Shown here: piece by piece, positions 8,803-19,876 of the stretch
Layout of the letters: every line of letters starts with the position of its first letter
Position numbering within the stretch: the stretch's first letter is position 1
DNA from: Candidatus Omnitrophota bacterium
GTDB lineage: Bacteria > Omnitrophota > Gorgyraeia > Zapsychrales > JANLHA01
Direction: 5' to 3'
DNA length: 36,265 nt
Assembly (NCBI GenBank): GCA_023143685.1
Contig: JAGLHE010000079.1
Location: 1 to 36,265, forward strand
Notes under the pieces: generated by a model
The model's database searches: none
The model's input: the letters and a program-made list of their open reading frames with translations, nothing else
What the model was told of the DNA's origin: nothing
Position numbers and translations under genes: made by a program

Positions 8803-10176
8803 TTATGGTGCTGAACTTCCCCTAAACTGCCCTACAAATTCACTAATTTTTTCTATCCATCCAACTTGAACAATATCGTTATATAAAACAAAAAGCATCA
8901 AACACATAAGCAAGCTAAACCCGATTTTTGTTAAACCCTCTTCGAGTTTCATCGGTAACGGCGCGTTTCTGATTTTCTCAATAATCAAGAAAAATAAATG
9001 CCCTCCGTCAAGAACCGGGATTGGGAAAAGGTTAAAAATTGCCAAACTCGCGCTAATTATTGCCATAATAAGAACAAGATACGAAGCCCCCATCGCAGCC
9101 GCGTCACTAACCACTCCAAAAATACGGATAGGCCCTCCCACCGTATCCTTAGCTGACCTGGCACCGACAACCACAGAATAGACTGCCCTTAATGTTAATT
9201 TCGTAACCCCCCACAATTCTTCCCAGGCATACCTCACAGAATCTACTAATCCAAATCGGTACATTTCCATGTCAGGCCCTGCACGAACAATCCCTATCAT
9301 CCTTATTTGCTTTTCCCCTTCTGAGGTTTTAATTTTTCTTTCAGTCGGGTAAAGCTCTTTTTCAATAACAACGCCATCTCTTTCAATTTTCAGAAGCAAT
9401 GATGTTTCCTGTGAATTCGCAATATTCGTATGGACATCTTCCCATGTTAATGTCTTAACTTCTCCGACCTGGATCACCTTATCGTCAGGCCTTAAACCTG
9501 CCTTTTCAGCCGGACTATCCTTTAAAACCTCACCGATAGCGACCTCGTTATAAAACCCGATTCCCATATCCATAAATGTTTTCTTTTCACCAAGGACATC
9601 ATCCCTTTCAATAATATCAGGAATTATTATTTTTGTAATTCTCTGACTCCCTCGCAAAATATCCACGTTCAACTCACCTTCACGTCCCCCGGCCAACATC
9701 CTGTCCATCTGCAGTTCGCTATAGACGTTCCTGGAATCTAACGCGACAATTTTGTCTCCAGCTTGGATCCCTGCTTCATATGCTGCCCCTCCCTCATCGA
9801 TCTCCTGAACGGTCATGGATTGCCCGGGGAAAGCCGCGAGAAAAAGGAGGACAAAACACAAATACGCAAAAACATAATTAACTACAGGCCCCATCAACAC
9901 AATCGCGGCACGGTGCCCAACTGAATGAGAATAAAATTCATCCTTGGTTCCAATACATTCTTCCCGTTCATCCCCTGCCATCTTCACATAGCCACCTAAA
10001 GGGATTGCACAAATCATAAATTCAGTTCCATCGTGCATATGAGAAAAAATCTTTTTCCCAAACCCGACAGAAAACTTCTCCACACGAACACCAAGCTTCC
10101 GGGCAGTAATAAAATGGCCCCATTCATGGACAATGATTAAAATGCTTAAGACGACAATAAAAACAATTAAACTCAT
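8803..10176 (-). CDS. rseP: Site-2 intramembrane metalloprotease RseP
   Basis: 457 aa; HEWGH zinc motif, PDZ-like regions, LFNLFPIPVLDGGHL. Confidence 0.95.
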   Translation of the reverse strand: MSLIVFIVVLSILIIVHEWGHFITARKLGVRVEKFSVGFGKKIFSHMHDGTEFMICAIPLGGYVKMAGDEREECIGTKDEFYSHSVGHRAAIVLMGPVVNYVFAYLCFVLLFLAAFPGQSMTVQEIDEGGAAYEAGIQAGDKIVALDSRNVYSELQMDRMLAGGREGELNVDILRGSQRITKIIIPDIIERDDVLGEKKTFMDMGIGFYNEVAIGEVLKDSPAEKAGLRPDDKVIQVGEVKTLTWEDVHTNIANSQETSLLLKIERDGVVIEKELYPTERKIKTSEGEKQIRMIGIVRAGPDMEMYRFGLVDSVRYAWEELWGVTKLTLRAVYSVVVGARSAKDTVGGPIRIFGVVSDAAAMGASYLVLIMAIISASLAIFNLFPIPVLDGGHLFFLIIEKIRNAPLPMKLEEGLTKIGFSLLMCLMLFVLYNDIVQVGWIEKISEFVGQFRGSSAP

Positions 10177-10202
10177 AAATTAATTCCTTTAAAAGTAAAA
10201 GC

Positions 10203-11357
10203 TTACAACTTCTTTAAAATAATCTCCTGTGCTTTCACGCGTGCGGCTGTATCCGCAGCCAAAATTTCTTTTAAACCAGGATTGCGTTTATTCTTATGCT
10301 GCAACACCGTCTTTTCAACGATCCGGTGTATATTAACAAACGACATCTTCCCTTTTAAAAACGCGCTTACCGCTTCTTCATCCGCAGCGTTTAAGACAGC
10401 TGGAAGCGTTCCTCCCTCTCCTGCCACATGAATCGCCAATCCTAAAGACGGAAACTTTTTAAAATCCGGTTTTTTAAAGGTTAATTGCTTTAATTTAAAA
10501 AAGTCAACGTCCTTTAAGCCCGTATCTAACCGCTCCGGATACGTTAAGGCATATTGGATTGGGATACGCATATCTGTTATCCCTAATTGCGCCATAATTG
10601 AACCATCCTGAAAACTAACCATAGAGTGGATAATAGCCTCTGGATGGATCACAACCTCAATGTCCGCAATCTTCAAATCAAACAATCTCTGCGCTTCAAT
10701 AATTTCAAAACCCTTATTCATCAAGGTTGCCGAATCAACCGTAATCTTCTTCCCCATTTTCCAGCGAGGGTGAGCCAGGATTTGTTCAACCGTTATTTTC
10801 CCAAACCGCGCCTTCGGAACTTTATCCAGGGCACCGCCGGATGCTGTCAGATAAATTTTTCTTAAATCAGAACGACGCTGTCCTTCCAGGCACTGAAAGA
10901 TCGCACTCTGCTCACTATCTACCGGGATAATCTTTGCCTTATACTTCCTGGCCTGAGACATAATAATCTCACCGGCAATCACCAAGGCTTCTTTATTAGC
11001 CGGGGCAATGGTTTTCCCACATTGAACCGCTTTTAAAAACGGCTCTAACGCTGCACTGCCTGTCATGCCAATAACTACAACATCAACTTCTTTCAAAGAA
11101 ACAATGGAAGAAAGATCTTCCTCGGCATTAAGAACCTTCACCTTCTTTAGCCCTAAGCGATTTTTTAATCCTTTGACCGCATTAGGCCGGACAGCAACAT
11201 AGCGCGGCAAAAACTGTTTGATTTGCTTTTCAAGGAGCACATCATTATTAAAAGCAGTCAATCCAACGACCTTAAATTTCTTTGGATATCGGGAAATAAC
11301 TTTTAATGTGTTTATACCAATTGACCCTGTTGACCCCAGGATAACAATTTTTTTCAT
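10203..11357 (-). CDS. dxr: 1-deoxy-D-xylulose 5-phosphate reductoisomerase
   Basis: 384 aa; ILGSTGSIGINTL, PANKEALV, PVDSEQSAIFQCL, TASGGALD. Confidence 0.96.
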   Translation of the reverse strand: MKKIVILGSTGSIGINTLKVISRYPKKFKVVGLTAFNNDVLLEKQIKQFLPRYVAVRPNAVKGLKNRLGLKKVKVLNAEEDLSSIVSLKEVDVVVIGMTGSAALEPFLKAVQCGKTIAPANKEALVIAGEIIMSQARKYKAKIIPVDSEQSAIFQCLEGQRRSDLRKIYLTASGGALDKVPKARFGKITVEQILAHPRWKMGKKITVDSATLMNKGFEIIEAQRLFDLKIADIEVVIHPEAIIHSMVSFQDGSIMAQLGITDMRIPIQYALTYPERLDTGLKDVDFFKLKQLTFKKPDFKKFPSLGLAIHVAGEGGTLPAVLNAADEEAVSAFLKGKMSFVNIHRIVEKTVLQHKNKRNPGLKEILAADTAARVKAQEIILKKL

Positions 11358-11360
11358 ATG

Positions 11361-12185
11361 TTAAAGAGACCCTTGCAAAATCGAACTGATATAAAGATAA
11401 AATATCGGAGCAGAAAACAACAAACTATCGATAACGTCCAGGATTCCGCCCATCCCAGGAAGCAGTTTCCCTGAATCTTTCACATTACAATCTCTCTTAA
11501 TTAAAGATTCAGACAAATCTCCAAGCTGGCCAATTCCGCCAAAAAAAGCGCCCATCAGCATGACCTGCCAAACAGGGAAATCAATCGACGCAGGCAAAAA
11601 GGACCGGCACAAAACCGCGATCCCTACACTGCAAACTATGCTTCCCGCACTACCCTCAATCGACTTGTTTGGGCTAACCCTCGGGAACAACGGATGTTTG
11701 CCAATCCAACTTCCAACAAGTAACGCACCGATATCACCAAGCTTCGTAACCAACAAAATAAAACCTAACAGTTTAACTCCTTCAATCTCCGGCAAAAGGA
11801 ACCTGATCTTAATCAAAAAACTAAAAAGCCAAGAAACATAAAAGACTCCGAACATCGTTGTAGAAATACCCACAATCGCATTCGTATTATCTTTTCGCGC
11901 AAACTGTAAAATCAAAATTGTCAAAAAAGCTGTGATAATAAACAACAACTCCCAATTCCGTGTCAACTCAAACCCTCTAAAAATAGAAATGGGTATCCAA
12001 ACACCAATCACAATCCCCATATAACTATAAATGGGAATACCTTTCTTCTTGATCATGTAGAAGAATTCATACAACCCGCCCACTGTCAAAGACAAAACAA
12101 AAAACAACAAACCCCAATCAAAAAAAACAGCTACTGTAGTTAAAGCAATCATCACAACTGAACTAAAAAACCGTTTTTTTGACAT
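11361..12185 (-). CDS. cdsA: Phosphatidate cytidylyltransferase
   Basis: 274 aa polytopic membrane protein; C-terminal signature GQLGDLSESLIKRDCNVKDSGKLLPGMGGILDVIDSLLFSAPIFY. Confidence 0.94.
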   Translation of the reverse strand: MSKKRFFSSVVMIALTTVAVFFDWGLLFFVLSLTVGGLYEFFYMIKKKGIPIYSYMGIVIGVWIPISIFRGFELTRNWELLFIITAFLTILILQFARKDNTNAIVGISTTMFGVFYVSWLFSFLIKIRFLLPEIEGVKLLGFILLVTKLGDIGALLVGSWIGKHPLFPRVSPNKSIEGSAGSIVCSVGIAVLCRSFLPASIDFPVWQVMLMGAFFGGIGQLGDLSESLIKRDCNVKDSGKLLPGMGGILDVIDSLLFSAPIFYLYISSILQGSL

Positions 12186-12211
12186 ATCGTTTTTCCTGTT
12201 TCAAGCTTATT

Positions 12212-12300
12212 TTATAGTATAGGAATTTCAAGAACCCCATACGAAATTCCTATACGGCCATAAAATAGTTGCGAGCGATCAAAGATATCTAGTGAGTTTA
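12212..12300 (-). repeat. Dispersed repeat family A, copy 2, between cdsA and uppS
   Basis: Reverse complement taaactcactagatatctttgatcgctcgcaactattttatggccgtataggaatttcgtatggggttcttgaaattcctatactataaa matches copy 1; perfect 13-bp inverted repeat 12217-12229/12243-12255. Confidence 0.82.
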
Positions 12301-12305
12301 TTTTA

Positions 12306-13025
12306 CTATTTAGGTGTCTTGACTTGCCCGTACCGACGGTCTCTTCTCTGATATTCAAAAATTGCCTTATTGAATTCTTCAGGCGTAAATTCAGGCCAAT
12401 ATTTTTCTGTAAAATAAAATTCCGCGTAAGACAACTGCCATAAAAGAAAATTGCTGATGCGCTGTTCGCCGGATGTCCGGATCAACAAGTCCGGATCAGG
12501 AAAATCTTTCGTATATAAAAATCGACTAAAAAGCTCTTCATCAATTTGATCAACTCTTAATTCGTTATTTTTCACCCGGGTAGCGATACTTTTAACGGCA
12601 TCTAAAATTTCTACACGCGACCCATAATTAAAGGCCATATTCACAATAAGGCCTGTATTATTTTTTGTTAACTCAATGGCTTTTTCCAGGCTTTCAAGTA
12701 CAGCTTTCGGCAATCCATCCCTACGGCCAATTGAGGCGATACGGATATTAGATTTACCCAATTTTTTCGCACGCTTATTCAAAACTGATCCGACAGTTTT
12801 CATCAACATGGAAACTTCCGCCTTGGGCCTTTTCCAATTTTCCGTTGAAAATGTGAAAAACGTCAAAACCTCTATTCCCATTTGATTGGCAGCCTCAGAC
12901 ACCTCCTCAACACGATCGACACCTTCCCGATGTCCTTGAAAACGTGGGAACCCTTTACTTTTCGCCCAGCGACCATTACCGTCCATAATAATTGCCACAT
13001 GCCTCGGGAATCTCTTTTTCTGCAT
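12306..13025 (-). CDS. uppS: Isoprenyl (undecaprenyl) diphosphate synthase
   Basis: HVAIIMDGNGRWAKSKG, GHREGVDRV, DPDLLIRTSGEQRISNFLLWQ. The upstream Met (13061) lies in the T-tract of the preceding terminator, so the Met at 13025 is preferred. Confidence 0.94.
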   Translation of the reverse strand: MQKKRFPRHVAIIMDGNGRWAKSKGFPRFQGHREGVDRVEEVSEAANQMGIEVLTFFTFSTENWKRPKAEVSMLMKTVGSVLNKRAKKLGKSNIRIASIGRRDGLPKAVLESLEKAIELTKNNTGLIVNMAFNYGSRVEILDAVKSIATRVKNNELRVDQIDEELFSRFLYTKDFPDPDLLIRTSGEQRISNFLLWQLSYAEFYFTEKYWPEFTPEEFNKAIFEYQRRDRRYGQVKTPK

Positions 13026-13060
13026 TAATATATACCTTCGTTCCGTAAATTTGAGGCTCA

Positions 13061-13090
13061 TTAAAAAAATGGGGGATTTACATCCCCCAT
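13061..13090 (-). terminator. Rho-independent terminator after the coiled-coil gene
   Basis: Gene-strand sequence ATGGGGGAT-GTAA-ATCCCCCAT then TTTTTTT: perfect 9-bp stem, 4-nt loop, T-tract. Confidence 0.9.
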
Positions 13091-13150
13091 CTATTTAAGA
13101 CTATTACATCAGTGGCACCCTAATAAGACATCTTGTAATAGTTCAAAACA

Positions 13151-13576
13151 TTACTGAGCAGCCACTGGTGCTGCTTGTTGCGCTGCTGCTTGTTCTGCTG
13201 CTACAGCTGCCTTTGCCGCAGACAACTCCGTTCTCAACTGACTAATCTCATTTTCCAACGATCCTTTTACCGCAGAAAGACTTTCAACTTCAGAAGACAC
13301 TCCTTGCAACACTGACTTTAATGTTGTAGTTTCCTCTTCCCCTTGCGTTACAATTTTCTGAATTGTACGGATCTTGTTTTGGGACTCCTTCAACTCCGCC
13401 TTGAGTTTAACAATTTTCTTTTGAGCAGAGTGCAATTGCTTCTCAGCCACCATTCTCTGATATTGTTCCTTTTGCAAATTTTCATCCATTTGGCTCGTTG
13501 TTACATTAGCACTCACAGCTAACACACATCCGATAATAGCAACTGCCACAGAAACCGCAATAATCATATTTTTCAT
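13151..13576 (-). CDS. Small exported/anchored coiled-coil protein with Ala/Gln-rich C-terminus
   Basis: 141 aa; N-terminal hydrophobic segment, heptad-like Lys/Glu/Leu region, tail AAKAAVAAEQAAAQQAAPVAAQ; TCCTT (RBS AGGAGT-like) near the start. Confidence 0.75.
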   Translation of the reverse strand: MKNMIIAVSVAVAIIGCVLAVSANVTTSQMDENLQKEQYQRMVAEKQLHSAQKKIVKLKAELKESQNKIRTIQKIVTQGEEETTTLKSVLQGVSSEVESLSAVKGSLENEISQLRTELSAAKAAVAAEQAAAQQAAPVAAQ

Positions 13577-13605
13577 TATAACTCCTTCAAATTTTTAGAG
13601 TTCAA

Positions 13606-14262
13606 TTACTTTAAATTCTCTGTTGAATGAGAAGCTTCTTGTTTTGTTGTCTTCGGTAAAATAACAATCTCAACTCTTCGGTTTTTCTGCCTGCCTACTT
13701 CCGTATCATTGCTCTCAACAGGATGATATTCACCAAAACCCGTCGCAGACAATCGCCCGGGAGCAACCTCATGCTCCTCAATCATGTAATGCAAAACACT
13801 CATCGCACGTGCAGATGACAGCTCCCAGTTTGATTTCCATCCTGAATGCTTAATCGGAATACTATCGGTATGTCCCTCAACGCCAACGTTCAAATCCTTG
13901 ACCGTAGTGTTTAAAACACGTGAAACCTTGTCGAGCTTGTATAGCGCTTCATCTCGAAGGACCGCTTTACCCGAATCAAAAAGGACCTCTGCGACAAAGG
14001 TAATAACCAAACCACGTTCCAACATTTCAACTTTAACTTCCTTATCGTCAATCTCACCTTTCAGCCTACTTTCCAGCTCAATTTTGGCACGTTCTAAAGC
14101 AGATAGTTCATCTTGCAATTTGCTGTATTCATTCTGCAATTTTGCAATTTTCCGGACATCTTTCCGACGGCCTTTTTGAAAAATAATCGTACATCCTGTT
14201 AAGCTGAAAGCACTTACACTCAGTACCACACATACCACTAACCGTAGAATTATTTTACGCAT
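13606..14262 (-). CDS. OmpA/Pal-family peptidoglycan-binding lipoprotein
   Basis: Lipobox LTGC; coiled-coil; OmpA-like FDSGKAVLRDEALYKLDKVSRVL...VEGHTDSIPI...LSSARAMSVLHYMIE...ATGFGEYHPVESNDTEVGRQKNRRVEIVI. Start MRKIILRL chosen because AGGAGG precedes it and the longer ORF start precedes the predicted TSS. Confidence 0.92.
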   Translation of the reverse strand: MRKIILRLVVCVVLSVSAFSLTGCTIIFQKGRRKDVRKIAKLQNEYSKLQDELSALERAKIELESRLKGEIDDKEVKVEMLERGLVITFVAEVLFDSGKAVLRDEALYKLDKVSRVLNTTVKDLNVGVEGHTDSIPIKHSGWKSNWELSSARAMSVLHYMIEEHEVAPGRLSATGFGEYHPVESNDTEVGRQKNRRVEIVILPKTTKQEASHSTENLK

Positions 14263-14285
14263 AGCGCCTCCTTTTTTGCTTTTCA

Positions 14286-14314
14286 ACATTACCATACGCC
14301 TTTTTTAAAGTCAA
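14286..14314 (-). promoter_or_regulatory. Candidate sigma70-type promoter for the OmpA-family gene
   Basis: Gene-strand TTGACT (14314-14309), 17-nt spacer, TAATGT (14291-14286) with an extended -10 TGG; AGGAGG RBS follows. Confidence 0.55.
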
Positions 14315-14340
14315 GGATATTCTACATACTATATATAATA

Positions 14341-15645
<1,305 letters not shown>

Positions 15646-15694
15646 TCATTCTTTTATGAAACTAAAATTCCGTTTCCCTCTTTTTACACATTCC

Positions 15695-16444
15695 TCAAAA
15701 ATAATACATCAGAAGAACAACTCCATAAGCAAAAAAAATGGCTGAAATAATGATCTGCACCTTTGACTGAGACGAGATCATCTTTGCCCTAAACTTCTGC
15801 GACCTTGACACCCATTGCCCCGCACTCAAGACAACAAAAAGGGGCAAGACAAAAACAACAACATAAAGAATTAAATTAAAAACAGCAGATGCCTGTTTCC
15901 CTAAAATCTCCTGATAAAGCATGATCGTAATATACTGGTCGGCCGGCCAAGCCGATTCTAAAAAAGCAACCAACCCTCCACAACAAAACGACACTGCTCC
16001 ACAGCCTATCTTGTATCGCAGTTTTCTTTTTTCCCCATCCTTTTTACCACCAAAACATCCGCAGCTGTTTGAGCTAAATAATACAGGGGTAATTACCAAA
16101 CGCGCATCGCCGCCATCTTTCTTAACAATTATCCAATCCCGAAAGAAAAGAGCGCCCGTTACCACGAAAACAACTGCGGCACAAAAGTAAAAAACATCCA
16201 GAAACAGGTCATATCTTTTCGACGACAAAAAAGGATCAAATGTCCCTAACGCAATATATCCCGTCACAATACCAACGCCAGCGATAAAGCACCATCCCTG
16301 AATTCGCAAAGAGTGCCGGAAACGATTTATCAAAAAAAGAAATACCGCAAAAAGTACCAAGGCGGTTAAAGCCCCGGGGTTGGCACTATCAACAAATCCT
16401 GCTCTAACCGCTGGTGGAAACCTGAATGCCATCATGTTTTGCAT
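15695..16444 (-). CDS. CcdA/DsbD transmembrane-domain-like membrane protein lacking the usual membrane cysteines
   Basis: 249 aa, about six TM segments; GFVDSANPGALTALVLFAVFL resembles the G(F/L)(I/V)DG(I/V)NPCAF... repeat of CcdA-like proteins; second half AFLESAWPADQYITIMLY...LYVVVFVLPLFVV resembles the second repeat. Confidence 0.6.
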   Translation of the reverse strand: MQNMMAFRFPPAVRAGFVDSANPGALTALVLFAVFLFLINRFRHSLRIQGWCFIAGVGIVTGYIALGTFDPFLSSKRYDLFLDVFYFCAAVVFVVTGALFFRDWIIVKKDGGDARLVITPVLFSSNSCGCFGGKKDGEKRKLRYKIGCGAVSFCCGGLVAFLESAWPADQYITIMLYQEILGKQASAVFNLILYVVVFVLPLFVVLSAGQWVSRSQKFRAKMISSQSKVQIIISAIFFAYGVVLLMYYF

Positions 16445-16457
16445 CCTATGAAAGAAC

Positions 16458-18041
16458 CTACACTTTAATCAATTTCACAAACAAGACATCTTTGGTTGCC
16501 TTGATTTTTTCAACGACCTCTTCGGGCACCTCATTGTCAACATTCACAACACTGATCGCCAACCCCCCCGGCGTTTCACGGCCAAAGGTGATCCCTGCGA
16601 TATTAATATCCGCATCTGCCAAAACCGTCCCGACAGCCCCAACGATACCCGGCTTGTCATTATTGTTAATAAAAATCATGTATCCGTCAGGAGTGGCTTC
16701 CACATAAACATTATTAACCTTAACTATTCTCGGCTGGTTGTTTCCTGACAACGTTCCCCATACTGTAAATGTTTCCTTATCGGTTACAATTTCAGCGCTG
16801 ACCAAATTAACAAATTCAGCCTCTTTATTCGACTGAATTTCCTCGACATTAATGCCGCGGCCTTTGGCTACTTCAAGCGCGTTGACCGCGTTAATCGTAT
16901 CCCCGAGAATCGGATGCAGCAGTCCATTGACCAACGACATCGTCACAGGCGCGACCTTATGTTTTGTAACAATACCGTTGTAAATGATCTTGATTTCCTT
17001 AACACCACCGTTAAGAAGCTGGCCGGAAAATCTCCCCATCCGCTCGGCTAAATCAATATATGGAGCTAAAACTTTATACGCTTGCGCGCTGACCGACGGA
17101 AAGTTTGCCGCATTAACAATCCCTTTACCTTGCAGAGCATTCGCAACCGCATGCGCTATTTCGATCGCCACATTAATCTGCGCTTCCGAAGTAGACGCTC
17201 CAAGATGCGGAGTTGTCACACAATTATCAAACTTTAAAAGCGGCGAGCCTGGATCAACCGGTTCTTTTTCATAAACATCCAAAGCACAACCCGCGATACG
17301 ATCATCTTCCAATGCTTTAACCAACGCGGCTTCATCAATTATTCCTCCACGGGCGCAATTGATAAGACGCACAGTTTTCTTCATCATGTTGATCTCTTTT
17401 TCCCCGATAAGGCCCTTCGTCTCCGCAGTCTTCGGGATATGAATCGTAATATAATCTGATCCCTTAAAAAGTGTTTCTAATTCAACGACCTCGACCCCTT
17501 TTTCTTTTGCGACTTCAACAGAAAGATATGGATCATACGCAATAATTTTCATGCCAAACGATTTGGCGAACCCCGCCACCGTGGATCCGATCCGGCCCAA
17601 ACCGATAACCCCCAAGGTTTTGCCATATAGCTCTACCCCGCCATATTTTGACCGGTCCCATCGCCCTTCTTTCATGGAAGAATATGCTTGTGCTGTGTTG
17701 CGTGACAAAGCTAAAATCAACGCCATGGTTTGCTCTGCGGTTGACGTGGTGTTGCCCGCCGGGGTATTCATCGCCACAACGCCTTTTTTCGTGGCTGCCT
17801 TAATATCCACATTATCTAACCCTACGCCAGCCCGTCCAATAACTTTCAAATTATCCGCGGCTTCCAAAATTTCTTCTGTTACTTTTGTGCCGCTACGGAT
17901 AATCAGGCCATCGTAATCCTTAATAATTTTTTTAAGCTCATCCGGGGCCATGCCAAATTTACAATCGACCTGAAACCCGTCGATCGCCTCTAATATTTCA
18001 ACCCCTTCTTTTGCTAATTTATCACTAATTAAAATTTTCAT
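16458..18041 (-). CDS. serA: D-3-phosphoglycerate dehydrogenase with C-terminal ACT domain
   Basis: GRAGVGLDNVDIKAATKKGVVAMNTP, LGVIGLGRIGSTVA, CARGGIIDEAAL, TPHLGASTSEAQ, C-terminal ACT region. Start moved to MKILISDKLAKEG. Confidence 0.95.
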   Translation of the reverse strand: MKILISDKLAKEGVEILEAIDGFQVDCKFGMAPDELKKIIKDYDGLIIRSGTKVTEEILEAADNLKVIGRAGVGLDNVDIKAATKKGVVAMNTPAGNTTSTAEQTMALILALSRNTAQAYSSMKEGRWDRSKYGGVELYGKTLGVIGLGRIGSTVAGFAKSFGMKIIAYDPYLSVEVAKEKGVEVVELETLFKGSDYITIHIPKTAETKGLIGEKEINMMKKTVRLINCARGGIIDEAALVKALEDDRIAGCALDVYEKEPVDPGSPLLKFDNCVTTPHLGASTSEAQINVAIEIAHAVANALQGKGIVNAANFPSVSAQAYKVLAPYIDLAERMGRFSGQLLNGGVKEIKIIYNGIVTKHKVAPVTMSLVNGLLHPILGDTINAVNALEVAKGRGINVEEIQSNKEAEFVNLVSAEIVTDKETFTVWGTLSGNNQPRIVKVNNVYVEATPDGYMIFINNNDKPGIVGAVGTVLADADINIAGITFGRETPGGLAISVVNVDNEVPEEVVEKIKATKDVLFVKLIKV

Positions 18042-18060
18042 AATTTCACTTCCCCATAGG

Positions 18061-19200
18061 TTAACTATTAAAAACCGCTTGAGCTGATGCCACGCCAGAG
18101 CCAAGGGTAAAATCATATCCTGATTCGTTTAATGCCTTCTCCAAACAGGCAATCCCGGTCAACATATCATACTCGTCTAAACATCCCATGTGCGCAATTC
18201 GGACAATTTTTCCTTTAAGCTGCGCTTGTCCGCCGGCCATTGTAATTCCATAAGTATCTCGCATCAACTTCACGAGTTTGCCGCCGTCGACTGAGTCAGG
18301 AACATTGATCGCTGTCAATGCATTTGAGATGCAGGAATCGTCCGCGAAAAGACTCAAACCTAACGCTTTCGCCGCTGCGCGTGTTGCTTTTGCTAAACGC
18401 TCGTAATGTTTAAAAAGGTTTTCGATTCCATCTTCCTTAATAAGCCGTAAGCTTTCTGTCAAGGCAATCACAATCCCGATCGCCGGCGTAAACGGTGTAT
18501 CTGTTTTTTCAGCGGCCTTCTTGTATTTTTTTAAATCAAAATAATAACTCGAACATTTCGAGCTTTCCATCAACGCCGCTGCTTTATCACTTACTGAAAC
18601 AAACGCCACCCCCGGAGGCAACATCAACCCTTTATGCGAACCCGACGCTACCGCATCCACAGACCAATTGTCTACCTGAAGGTCAGTCACACCCAGGCCG
18701 CTAACCGCATCAACAACAAGGATCGCGTCGGTTTCTTTAATGACTTTCCCAAGGGCTTCAATATCAGCAGTTACCCCTGTTGAAGTTTCCGTTAACGTAA
18801 CATAAACCGCTTTTATATCTTTATTTTCATCCAACAACTTTTTAATAACAACCGGATCAACTGAATGTCCCCACTCAACATCCACGACCGTTGTTTCAAT
18901 ACCATAAGCCTCGCACAACTCTGTCCAGCGTTCGCCAAATTTTCCACCTTCAACCGTAATGGCCTTGTCCCCGGGAGAAAGGAAACTACAGACACTCGCC
19001 TCCATCGCCCCTGTCCCCGAAGACGCTATAACATAAACGTCATTTTTTGTTTGAAAAACATACTTCAGACCCTCAACCGCTTCTTTCAAATAATCTTGAA
19101 ACTGTGGAGTACGATGATGAATAATCGGCTTGCCCAAGACTTCACAGATGCTTGGAGGAACCTGAGTCGGCCCTGGTGTTAACAACAGGTTTCTTTTCAT
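18061..19200 (-). CDS. Class V pyridoxal-phosphate aminotransferase (alanine/serine-glyoxylate or phosphoserine aminotransferase-like)
   Basis: 379 aa; LLLTPGPTQVPP, IIHHRTPQF, ASSGTGAMEAS, VDAVSGLG, GSHKGLMLPPG (PLP Lys). Confidence 0.9.
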   Translation of the reverse strand: MKRNLLLTPGPTQVPPSICEVLGKPIIHHRTPQFQDYLKEAVEGLKYVFQTKNDVYVIASSGTGAMEASVCSFLSPGDKAITVEGGKFGERWTELCEAYGIETTVVDVEWGHSVDPVVIKKLLDENKDIKAVYVTLTETSTGVTADIEALGKVIKETDAILVVDAVSGLGVTDLQVDNWSVDAVASGSHKGLMLPPGVAFVSVSDKAAALMESSKCSSYYFDLKKYKKAAEKTDTPFTPAIGIVIALTESLRLIKEDGIENLFKHYERLAKATRAAAKALGLSLFADDSCISNALTAINVPDSVDGGKLVKLMRDTYGITMAGGQAQLKGKIVRIAHMGCLDEYDMLTGIACLEKALNESGYDFTLGSGVASAQAVFNS

Positions 19201-19244
19201 ATCAGAAATCCTTTCTGTATATATCTCAAAAAAACACTCTAAAA

Positions 19245-19838
19245 CTATGAATTCAAAACTTCGTCTACCAACCCGTATTCTTTAGCTTCGGGTGAAGACA
19301 TAAAGAAATCACGGTCGGAGTCTTCAACAATTTTCTCAATGGGCTGTCCTGTATGATTCGCTAAAATCTTATTCAGCTCTTCTTTCATGCGAAGGATCTC
19401 CTGAGCTTGAATTGAAATATCACTCGCGGCACCCTGGGCTCCTCCCCATGGCTGATGAATCATAATCCGTGAATACGGCAAGGCATACCGCTTCCCTTTT
19501 GTTCCCGCGGCCAGAAGCACAGCGCCCATGCTTGCTGCCTGCCCGATACAGTACGTACAAACATCGGGCTTAATATACTGGATCGTATCGTATATTGCTA
19601 ATCCTGCTGTCACAGAACCGCCCGGAGAATTCACATAAATATGAATATCCTTCTTGGCGTCCTCGCTCTGCAAAAACAATAACTGAGCAATAATCAAATT
19701 CGCGACATTATCATCAATTGCCGTACCAATAAAAATAATCCGGTCTTTCAACAATCGGGAATAAATATCATAAGCACGCTCACCGTGTCCTGACTTTTCA
19801 ACAACCATCGGGACGAGAGTTTGGGATTTAGTATCCAT
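19245..19838 (-). CDS. clpP: ATP-dependent Clp protease proteolytic subunit
   Basis: 197 aa; [70 protein letters not shown]. Confidence 0.97.
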   Translation of the reverse strand: MDTKSQTLVPMVVEKSGHGERAYDIYSRLLKDRIIFIGTAIDDNVANLIIAQLLFLQSEDAKKDIHIYVNSPGGSVTAGLAIYDTIQYIKPDVCTYCIGQAASMGAVLLAAGTKGKRYALPYSRIMIHQPWGGAQGAASDISIQAQEILRMKEELNKILANHTGQPIEKIVEDSDRDFFMSSPEAKEYGLVDEVLNS

Positions 19839-19876
19839 GAGATAACTCCTTTATAGTTAACAGATTGATCGATCGT

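Noticed and set aside
18042-18116. N-terminal extension of the SerA ORF overlapping the aminotransferase gene
   Set aside because: Canonical start MKILISDKLAKEG at 18041 fits the family; the extension MILPLALAWHQLKRF... is read-through of the upstream gene end.
19201-19244. Missing clpX after tig-clpP as a notable loss
   Set aside because: clpX is often encoded elsewhere; its absence from this window says nothing about the genome.
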